Part shown: positions 34,882 through 41,609 of the stretch, piece by piece | Layout of the letters: each line of letters starts with the position of its first letter | How positions within the stretch are numbered: the first letter of the stretch is position 1 | Origin: Pseudomonas sp. PB106 | Lineage (GTDB): Bacteria > Pseudomonadota > Gammaproteobacteria > Pseudomonadales > Pseudomonadaceae | Length of the DNA: 64,000 nt | Assembly (NCBI RefSeq): GCF_009764645.1 | Contig: NZ_RWIM01000151.1 | Coordinates: forward strand, 1 to 64,000 | Reading direction: 5' to 3' | Notes under the pieces: generated by a model | Database searches by the model: none | The model's input: only the letters and a program-made list of their open reading frames with translations | What the model was told of the DNA's origin: nothing | Made by a program: the position numbers and the translations under genes

Positions 34882-36093
34882 TTACTGGCGGTAGGACTTG
34901 AGGAAGTTGCCGATACGACCGATGGCCATTTCCAGATCATCGACGCGGGGCAGGGTGACGACGCGGAAGTGATCCGGCCAAGGCCAGTTGAAGGCGGTGC
35001 CTTGCACCACCAGCAGCTTTTCGGAAAGCAGCAGGTCGAGAACGAATTTCTCGTCGTTGTGGATTGGGCAGACCTTCGGGTCAATCCGCGGGAAGGCGTA
35101 CAACGCGCCCATCGGTTTGACGCAGCTCACGCCTGGAATGTCGTTGAGCAGCTCCCAGGTGCGGTTGCGCTGTTCGAGCAGGCGGCCCTGCGGCAGCACC
35201 AGGTCATTGATGCTCTGATAGCCACCCAGTGCGGTCTGGATCGCATGCTGACTCGGCACGTTGGCGCACAGACGCATGTTGGCCAGCATGTCGATGCCTT
35301 CGATGTAGCTCTGCGCGTTGTGCTTCGGCCCGGAGATGGCGATCCAGCCAGAGCGGAAACCGGCCACGCGGTACGACTTCGACAGGCCGTTGAAGGTCAG
35401 GCACAGCAGGTCCGGCGCCAGCGAAGCAGTGCAGATGTGCACGGCGTCGTCGTACAGGATCTTGTCGTAGATCTCGTCGGAGAACACTACGAGGTTGTGC
35501 GCTCGGGCAATTTCCAGCATGCCCAGCAACACTTCCTTCGAATACACCGCGCCGGTCGGGTTGTTCGGGTTGATGATCACCATGGCTTTGGTGTTCGGGG
35601 TGATCTTGGCCTTGATGTCGGCCAGGTCCGGGAACCAGTCGGCGCCTTCGTCGCACAGATAGTGCACGGCGTTACCACCAGCGAGGCTGACGGCAGCGGT
35701 CCACAGCGGATAGTCCGGGGCCGGCACCAGCACTTCGTCGCCGTTGTTGAGCAGCGCCTGCAACGACATCACGATCAGCTCGGACACGCCGTTACCCAGG
35801 TAGATGTCTTCAATGCCGACACCTTCAACGTTTTTCTGCTGGTAATACTGCATGACCGCTTTGCGCGCACTGAACAGGCCTTTGGAGTCGCTGTAGCCTT
35901 GCGCGGTCGGCAGGTTGCGGATCACATCCTGAAGAATTTCTTCCGGCGCCTCGAAACCAAACGGCGCCGGGTTGCCGATGTTCAGCTTGAGGATGCGCTG
36001 GCCTTCCTCTTCCAGTCGTTTGGCGTGCTTGAGCACCGGGCCGCGAATGTCATAGCAGACGTTGGCGAGCTTGTTCGATTTGCTGAACTGCAT
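34882..36093 (-). CDS. alaA: Alanine aminotransferase AlaA (pyridoxal phosphate)
   Basis: A 403-aa fold-type I aminotransferase that makes alanine from pyruvate and glutamate. The start MQFSKSNKLANVCYDIRGPV at ATG 36093 and ILKLNIGNPAPFGFEAPEEI match AlaA. PLP contacts are INPNNPTGAVYS, FSDEIYDKILYD and the lysine segment FNGLSKSYRVAGFRSGW. The frame continues 115 codons upstream, but that part is not conserved-looking and has no ribosome site. It is divergent from msrB with 226 bases between them. Confidence 0.95.
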   Translation of the reverse strand: MQFSKSNKLANVCYDIRGPVLKHAKRLEEEGQRILKLNIGNPAPFGFEAPEEILQDVIRNLPTAQGYSDSKGLFSARKAVMQYYQQKNVEGVGIEDIYLGNGVSELIVMSLQALLNNGDEVLVPAPDYPLWTAAVSLAGGNAVHYLCDEGADWFPDLADIKAKITPNTKAMVIINPNNPTGAVYSKEVLLGMLEIARAHNLVVFSDEIYDKILYDDAVHICTASLAPDLLCLTFNGLSKSYRVAGFRSGWIAISGPKHNAQSYIEGIDMLANMRLCANVPSQHAIQTALGGYQSINDLVLPQGRLLEQRNRTWELLNDIPGVSCVKPMGALYAFPRIDPKVCPIHNDEKFVLDLLLSEKLLVVQGTAFNWPWPDHFRVVTLPRVDDLEMAIGRIGNFLKSYRQ

Positions 36094-36319
36094 GGCGATG
36101 TGATCCCGAAAATGAACGATCCAGACGCTGTATGAACTACCGTACTGGGATTCCTGCGTTTGCATGCCAACCGGGTGCCGGAACGTCACGCTGCAAAAAA
36201 TCCGTTTGAGTGCATGTAACGCGGCTGCCAGACTGGCATCCAATGAGGCGCAATCATACGTGCCGCCCGATCCGTGGAAAAGGTACAGATCGGGCTTTTT
36301 CAGCCGCAGAGGTGTGATG

Positions 36320-36715
36320 ATGGAAAAGTTGGAAAAAACCCTGGAAGAATGGAAAGCCATGCTCGATCCGCAGCAGTACGAGGTTTGCCGCCTCAGTGCC
36401 ACCGAGCGACCGTTCTCCGGCAAATACAACGACACCAAAACCGACGGTGTTTATCACTGTGTTTGCTGCAACGAAGCATTGTTCGACTCCAAAGCCAAAT
36501 TCGACTCCGGCTGTGGCTGGCCGAGCTTTTATGAGCCGATCGGCGAAAGTGCCATGACCGAACTCCGTGATACCACGCACGGCATGATCCGCACCGAAGT
36601 GAAGTGCGCACGCTGCGACGCGCATCTGGGCCACGTGTTCCCGGACGGCCCGCCGCCAACCGGCCTGCGGTATTGCATCAACTCGGTGTGCCTGAATCTC
36701 GAGCCACGCGAATAA
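36320..36715 (+). CDS. msrB: Peptide-methionine (R)-S-oxide reductase MsrB
   Basis: A 131-aa repair enzyme that reduces methionine-R-sulfoxide in proteins. Zinc-binding CxxC pairs appear in [11 protein letters not shown] and [14 protein letters not shown], the fold signature is [12 protein letters not shown], and the catalytic cysteine lies in [14 protein letters not shown] 36320 is placed 7 bases after AGAGG; ATG 36317 immediately before it is also possible. It is followed by a hairpin terminator and then gpx-ospR, making an oxidative-damage block. Confidence 0.94.
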   Translation: MEKLEKTLEEWKAMLDPQQYEVCRLSATERPFSGKYNDTKTDGVYHCVCCNEALFDSKAKFDSGCGWPSFYEPIGESAMTELRDTTHGMIRTEVKCARCDAHLGHVFPDGPPPTGLRYCINSVCLNLEPRE

Positions 36716-36722
36716 ACCGCTG

Positions 36723-36750
36723 AAGGCGACCTTCGGGTCGCCTTGTTTTT
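36723..36750 (+). terminator. Intrinsic terminator of msrB
   Basis: AAGGCGACC, loop TTC, GGGTCGCCTT followed by GTTTTTC, 8 bases after the stop. Confidence 0.85.
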
Positions 36751-36753
36751 CGA

Positions 36754-36779
36754 CAATTAAATTGCACGCAATTTAATTG
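36754..36779 (+). promoter_or_regulatory. Palindromic operator before gpx-ospR
   Basis: CAATTAAATTG (36754-36764), 4-base spacer CACG, CAATTTAATTG (36769-36779): a perfect 11-bp inverted repeat 46 bases before gpx. The core TTGCACGCAA resembles TTGCGCGCAA of the ohr operator. The expected ligand is OspR, the MarR regulator encoded by the second gene of the operon. Confidence 0.7.
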
Positions 36780-36824
36780 CTCGCTATGTTTGGCCTTTCC
36801 CGACTCTCTACGGAGCCCTGAACC

Positions 36825-37310
36825 ATGAGCGACAACCTGCTGGATATTCCGTGCACCACCATCAAAGGTGAGCAAAAGACCCTGGCCGATTTCGCCGGCA
36901 AGGCAGTTCTGGTGGTCAACACCGCGAGCAAATGCGGCTTTACCCCGCAATACAAAGGCCTCGAAGAGCTGTGGCAGACCTACAAGGATCAAGGTCTGGT
37001 CGTGCTGGGTTTTCCGTGCAACCAGTTTGGCAAGCAGGAGCCGGGCAACGAAGGCGCAATCAGTGAGTTCTGCGAGCTGAACTTCGGCGTCAGTTTTCCG
37101 CTGTTCAAGAAGATCGAGGTCAACGGCGCCGGCGCGCATCCGCTGTTCGTGCAACTGAAGAAGCGAGCTCCAGGCGTGCTCGGTTCCCAGGGCATCAAGT
37201 GGAATTTCACCAAATTCCTGATCGGCAAGGACGGCCAGTTGGTCAAGCGCTTCGCCCCGGCCACCAAGCCGCAGGACCTGAGCCGCGAGATCGAAGCTCT
37301 GCTCAAATGA
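36825..37310 (+). CDS. gpx: Glutathione peroxidase family protein (Cys type)
   Basis: A 161-aa thiol peroxidase (BsaA/GPX family), probably thioredoxin-linked. The peroxidatic Cys37 lies in VNTASKCGFTPQYKGLEELW, followed by GFPCNQFGKQEPGNE with the second conserved Cys, and GIKWNFTKFLIGKDG. The start ATG 36825 follows a weak GGAG. Its stop overlaps the ATG of ospR (ATGA), so the two are translationally coupled under the palindromic operator. Confidence 0.95.
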   Translation: MSDNLLDIPCTTIKGEQKTLADFAGKAVLVVNTASKCGFTPQYKGLEELWQTYKDQGLVVLGFPCNQFGKQEPGNEGAISEFCELNFGVSFPLFKKIEVNGAGAHPLFVQLKKRAPGVLGSQGIKWNFTKFLIGKDGQLVKRFAPATKPQDLSREIEALLK

Positions 37311-37768
37311 ACCAACTGCCCGTTGATTCGCTGAAGCTCGACAGCCAGTTGTGCTTCAAGCTGTATGCCGCATCCCGGGCGGTGATACGCGCTTACAAGC
37401 CGATGCTCGACCAGCTCGGCCTGACGTATCCGCAGTATCTGGCGATGCTGGTGCTGTGGGAATGGCGGGACGTGGCGCCGGAGCAGCCGACAGTCAAGGC
37501 GTTGGGTGAACGGCTGGCGCTCGATTCCGGTACGTTGACGCCGCTGCTCAAGCGTCTGGAACAGTTGCAGTTGGTGCAGCGTCAGCGTTCGGCGCGTGAT
37601 GAGCGTGAAGTGCACCTAAGCCTCACTGCCACGGGGCAGGCACTGCGTGAGCAGGTCGGGCCATTGAAGGCCCGGTTACTCTGCGACAGTGGCGTGGATC
37701 TGAATCGACTCAATGATTTGCGCGATGGCCTCGATCACCTGTTGGGCCAGATCAAGGCGTTGTCGTAG
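37307..37768 (+). CDS. ospR: MarR-family thiol regulator, OspR/OhrR type
   Basis: A 153-aa MarR regulator with the redox-active N-terminal Cys16 ([16 protein letters not shown]) and a second Cys126 ([10 protein letters not shown]), the two-cysteine arrangement of OspR, which controls gpx and oxidative-stress genes in P. aeruginosa. The DNA-binding region is [20 protein letters not shown] and [19 protein letters not shown]. The ATG overlaps the gpx stop. Its 3' end overlaps the convergent hybrid-kinase gene by 17 bases. It is the second OhrR-type protein in the window. Confidence 0.9.
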   Translation: MNQLPVDSLKLDSQLCFKLYAASRAVIRAYKPMLDQLGLTYPQYLAMLVLWEWRDVAPEQPTVKALGERLALDSGTLTPLLKRLEQLQLVQRQRSARDEREVHLSLTATGQALREQVGPLKARLLCDSGVDLNRLNDLRDGLDHLLGQIKALS

Positions 37769-40073
37769 TCGGCACCCACTGATCGAGCAGCGCGGCGAGT
37801 TCTTCACGGCGGAACGGCTTGGCCAGATAGTCGCTCATGCCCGCCGCGCGACAACGTTCGCGTTCCTCGGACATGGCGTTGGCGGTCAAGGCGACAATCG
37901 GCAGGTTTGGCCAGCGCCCGCTCTGGCGAATCTGCCGACTGGCCTCGTAGCCATCCATGACCGGCATGTTGCAATCCATCAGCACCAGATCGAATTCGTG
38001 ATACTCCAGTTGATCCAGCGCCTCGGCACCGTGAGCGGCAACCACCACCTCGCAGCCGAGTTTGCCGAGCATGCCTTTGGCCACCAGTTGATTGACCGGA
38101 TTGTCCTCGACCAGCAGCACTCGCCCGCGTCGCACCGAAGGTGAAGCCTGCGGGCGCGCATCATCGGTGTTGGCAATGTCCGGTTGCAGGGTTCGGCGCA
38201 GATTCTGATACAGCGCATTCCGTGCCAGCGGCCGGGCCTGTTGTTGCAGAGGCGCGAGGGCGGCGGCTTCTTCGCTCGGCAAGAAACTGCCATAAGCAGT
38301 GACCAACAGAATCGGCGCTGCCAGCGTCGGACGCAGGCCGAACAGACACTCCGGGCAATCGGTGATGACCACGTCTGGCGTCAGCCCCAGCAGTGAGTCG
38401 TCAATGGTGCGTTGCTCATAGGCCACCCCCCATGCGGGCAACAAACTTTGCAACAGCTCCGCCAGTCCGCTGCTGGCCGGGGTGATGGCGAGCACCTTGC
38501 CATTCAGTGGTGCCGCCGTGAGCGCACGGGTATGGCAGGGCAGTGGCAGTTCGGCGCAGAACTGGCTGCCGAACCCGCTTTCGGAGCTGATGGTCAGGCG
38601 TCCTTGCATCGCTTCGCAAAGGTTGTAAGTCAGCGCCAGGCCCAATCCGGTGCCACCGTACTGGCGGGTGATACCGGCTCCCGCCTGAGTGAAGGGCTGG
38701 AAGATTTTTACCTGCGCATCCTGCGCGATGCCAATGCCGGTGTCGCAAACTTCGATACGCACGCCATCCTTATAGGTCGACAAGCGCACATCGACCCGAC
38801 CGAAGCGGGTGAATTTCAACGCGTTCGACAGCAGGTTGCTGACAATTTGCCGAACCCGGGTCGGGTCACCCAGCACCAGCGCCGGGAAGTGCGGGTCGAT
38901 CAGGCAGGTCAGCTCGACGCTCGGCGCGGCATTCTGCGAGAGCAGATTGGCCGTGTCTTCGATCAACGAGCCGAGGTCGAACGGAATGTGCTCAAGCTCC
39001 AGCTGCCCTGCATCGAATTTCGACAGGTCGAGAATATCGTTGAGCAACTCCACCAACACCTTGCCCGAGTCGTGGGCAATCGACAGCTGCTGCTGTTGTT
39101 CGGCATTCAGCGGACCATCCAGCGACAGCGCGATCATCCCCAGCAGGCCGTTGAGCGGTGTGCGGATTTCATGGCTCATGTTGGCGAGGAACGCCGAACG
39201 TGCTTCGGCCATTTCCAGCGCGGTGCTGCGGGCGACTTCGAGTTCCTCGTTGGACTGGCTGAGCCGGGTGTTGATCGCCTTGAGCTCGGCGGTACGCGCC
39301 GAGACGATGTTTTCAAGTTGGCTGAGGTAGTCGGTCAAGCGGTTTTCTGCGTTGCGCCGTTGCTGGATTTCGGTGGCGATGTTTTCGAACTGCTGATTGG
39401 CGACTTTGACCAGCACGCCAATTTCATCGTTGCCGTGTCCGGCGGGACATTCCAGGGTGGTTGGCTCGGCACTGCGCGGGTCGCGCCCACTGAGTTCACG
39501 GATCACCCGCACCAGCGGTTTGGTCAGCATCACGTAGAACAGCGCCAGCAGCAGGCCAGTGAGGATCAGGCTGCGGGCGAAACCATTGAGCAAGGTCACC
39601 TCGGCCCGGCGCAGAAAACGGCTGCCGAATGCATAGGTGTCGACCTCGAGGCGCAACACACCCAGGGATTCGTTGGGCAAGTGATCCAGATAGAGGCGGT
39701 CTTCGAACTGACGTTTGGCACCGAACAGAAAGTCGCTGATCACCCGATAGCCGCTTTGCAGTTCCGGCCGTTTCACGCTGGCCAGCACGGTATTGTTGTT
39801 GTCGGTCAGTTGCGCGGCGATGATCGCCGGCGAGCGCAGCAGGCCCAAGGTGAGCTCCTGGGCCAGTTCTGCGTCGATGTTGTAGGCGATGCGTGATGCC
39901 GGATTGTGGCTGATTTCCAGCAAAGACAGGATTTCACGGTTGATGGAGGCGTCTTCACTGGCATAATCGATGCCGATCTGCAGCAGGCTGAGCAGCGTGC
40001 CCAGAATGAACCCGACCAGCACAGTAAGCCTGGCTTGCTTGTACGACAGCCGGTGGGTGAATTTGATATCCAT
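37752..40073 (-). CDS. sagS: Hybrid sensor histidine kinase, SagS-like
   Basis: A 773-aa inner-membrane kinase starting at ATG 40073 (MDIKFTHRLSYKQARL); ATG 40115 is an alternative. Two helices (about 13-33 and 168-188) flank a periplasmic sensor. HAMP and coiled coil follow, then HisKA with His301 in ANMSHEIRTPLNG, HATPase (IEVCDTGIGIA, GGTGLGLAL), a degenerate receiver (about 505-620) and a C-terminal receiver with Asp700 in VLMDCNMPVMDG. There is no HPt domain. Length, layout and position beside ospR fit SagS, which governs attachment and biofilm switching in P. aeruginosa. Confidence 0.88.
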   Translation of the reverse strand: MDIKFTHRLSYKQARLTVLVGFILGTLLSLLQIGIDYASEDASINREILSLLEISHNPASRIAYNIDAELAQELTLGLLRSPAIIAAQLTDNNNTVLASVKRPELQSGYRVISDFLFGAKRQFEDRLYLDHLPNESLGVLRLEVDTYAFGSRFLRRAEVTLLNGFARSLILTGLLLALFYVMLTKPLVRVIRELSGRDPRSAEPTTLECPAGHGNDEIGVLVKVANQQFENIATEIQQRRNAENRLTDYLSQLENIVSARTAELKAINTRLSQSNEELEVARSTALEMAEARSAFLANMSHEIRTPLNGLLGMIALSLDGPLNAEQQQQLSIAHDSGKVLVELLNDILDLSKFDAGQLELEHIPFDLGSLIEDTANLLSQNAAPSVELTCLIDPHFPALVLGDPTRVRQIVSNLLSNALKFTRFGRVDVRLSTYKDGVRIEVCDTGIGIAQDAQVKIFQPFTQAGAGITRQYGGTGLGLALTYNLCEAMQGRLTISSESGFGSQFCAELPLPCHTRALTAAPLNGKVLAITPASSGLAELLQSLLPAWGVAYEQRTIDDSLLGLTPDVVITDCPECLFGLRPTLAAPILLVTAYGSFLPSEEAAALAPLQQQARPLARNALYQNLRRTLQPDIANTDDARPQASPSVRRGRVLLVEDNPVNQLVAKGMLGKLGCEVVVAAHGAEALDQLEYHEFDLVLMDCNMPVMDGYEASRQIRQSGRWPNLPIVALTANAMSEERERCRAAGMSDYLAKPFRREELAALLDQWVPTTTTP

Positions 40074-40239
40074 GGGGTGTTGAACCACTTCCGTTTCCCT
40101 TCGCTGCTCAAGCATAGTCGATCATGTATGGATACCGAGGTTCCCGAATCGCCTTGTAACAAGGCGCCGCGCGGGAATTTTGATCTGTGGGTCGTTGCTG
40201 GATCGCCATCATCACTGTGAAAGTGCCCGAGGAGAAGAC

Positions 40240-41130
40240 GTGGATTCCCGATTGAATGCTTTTCTTGAACGCGCCGAGTCGGTTCTGGCGCGGATCGAAC
40301 CGTTGCTGCCGGCACCACGTCCGGTTATCGACTGGGGCACCTGTCTGGCTGCACGCTGGCAGCGCGACGGGCGCAGCGGTTATTTGCTGCCGCTGGAAGT
40401 CAGCCTCGATATGCGCCTGTCCGACCTGATCGGTGTTGACCGTCAGCTCGAACAACTGGGGCGCAACACTCAACAATTCCTCGACGGCATGCCGGCCAAC
40501 CACGCATTGCTGTGGGGCTCGCGCGGCACGGGAAAATCCTCGCTGGTGCGCGCGCTGCTGGCGGAACACGCCGCGGCAGGTCTGCGTCTGATCGAGATCG
40601 AGCGTGATCATCTGGCCGACCTGCCTCGCGTGGTCGAGCAGATCGGAAAGCTGCCGCAACGATTTGTACTTTTTTGCGATGATTTGTCGTTCGAGTCCGG
40701 TGAAGGCGATTACCGCGTCCTCAAAAGCGTGCTCGACGGCTCGCTTGAACAGGCGCCGGATAACGTCTTGCTGTACGCCACTTCCAACCGTCGCCATCTG
40801 GTGCCGGAAAAGGAAAGCGATAACGAAAACTGGAAGCGCGTCGACGGCGAACTGCACCCAAGCGAAGCCGTGGAAGACAAAATAGCGCTGTCGGACCGGT
40901 TCGGTCTGTGGCTGTCGTTTTATCCGTTTACCCAAGAACACTTCCTCAATGTCGTCGAACACTGGATCGGCCAGTTGGCCGCCAAGGCCGGCCTGAGCTG
41001 GCAGCGCGACGAAGAACTGGACATCCTTGCCGTGCGTTGGGCCACCGGCCGCGGTAATCGCAACGGACGTTGCGCGTACCAATTCGCCCGTTACTGGGTG
41101 GGACTGAAATTGTTGGAGCACAAGGCATGA
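40240..41130 (+). CDS. DUF815-type AAA ATPase
   Basis: A 296-aa ATP-binding protein beginning at GTG 40240, which has GAGGAG 5 bases upstream and gives VDSRLNAFLERAE; no ATG suits. Walker A is GSRGTGKS at residues 93-100 and Walker B is FVLFCDDLSFE near 145. RHLVPEKESDNENWK holds a sensor-like region and the C-terminal ATGRGNRNGRCAYQFARYW resembles sensor 2. Family function is unknown. Its stop overlaps the next ATG (ATGA), coupling it to a free-methionine sulfoxide reductase. Confidence 0.85.
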   Translation: MDSRLNAFLERAESVLARIEPLLPAPRPVIDWGTCLAARWQRDGRSGYLLPLEVSLDMRLSDLIGVDRQLEQLGRNTQQFLDGMPANHALLWGSRGTGKSSLVRALLAEHAAAGLRLIEIERDHLADLPRVVEQIGKLPQRFVLFCDDLSFESGEGDYRVLKSVLDGSLEQAPDNVLLYATSNRRHLVPEKESDNENWKRVDGELHPSEAVEDKIALSDRFGLWLSFYPFTQEHFLNVVEHWIGQLAAKAGLSWQRDEELDILAVRWATGRGNRNGRCAYQFARYWVGLKLLEHKA

Positions 41131-41609
41131 TTGATTTGCAACAAAGCGGCCAGGGCCTCGAAGGCTATGGCATGTTGGCCGCACAACTGGAATCGCTGCT
41201 GGCGGACGAGCGCGACTTCATCGCCAATGCCGCACAGTTTTCGGCGTTCCTGTTCAACCAGCTCGATGACTTGAACTGGGCGGGTTTCTACCTCAATCGC
41301 AACGAGGAACTGGTGCTCGGCCCGTTTCAGGGGCAGATCGCTTGTGTGCGCATTCCATTCGGTCGCGGTGTTTGCGGCGCAGCGGCAGCCACCTTGCAGA
41401 CCCAGCGGGTTGAAGACGTTCACGCGTTTCCCGGGCATATCGCTTGCGACAGCGCATCGAACAGTGAACTGGTCGTACCGCTGGTCAAGGGCGGCCGCCT
41501 GATCGGTGTGCTCGATCTCGACAGCCCGAAACTGGCGCGTTTTGGCGCTGACGATCAGGTCGGCATCGAGCAACTGGCCGCGATCTTTCTGCGTCTGACC
41601 GACTGCTGA
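41127..41609 (+). CDS. Free methionine-(R)-sulfoxide reductase (GAF domain, fRMsr)
   Basis: A 160-aa single GAF domain. Three cysteines, Cys73 (GQIACVRIPFG), Cys83 (RGVCGAAAA) and Cys107 (PGHIACDSASNSE), are spaced as in E. coli YebR/fRMsr, which reduces free methionine-R-sulfoxide with thioredoxin. The motif SNSELVVPLVKGGRLIGVLD confirms the family. The ATG lies inside the stop of the AAA gene. Together with MsrB 4.5 kb away it covers both protein-bound and free R-sulfoxide. Confidence 0.92.
   Translation: MIDLQQSGQGLEGYGMLAAQLESLLADERDFIANAAQFSAFLFNQLDDLNWAGFYLNRNEELVLGPFQGQIACVRIPFGRGVCGAAAATLQTQRVEDVHAFPGHIACDSASNSELVVPLVKGGRLIGVLDLDSPKLARFGADDQVGIEQLAAIFLRLTDC

Noticed and set aside
34657-36135. 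492-codon open frame antisense to alaA
   Set aside because: The alaA frame carries all aminotransferase motifs over the same bases. The antisense product has no recognisable domain and its length follows from codon bias in the opposite strand.
38412-39896. 494-codon open frame antisense to the SagS-like kinase
   Set aside because: The kinase frame has HisKA, HATPase and receiver motifs across the same interval; the mirror product is repetitive and featureless.
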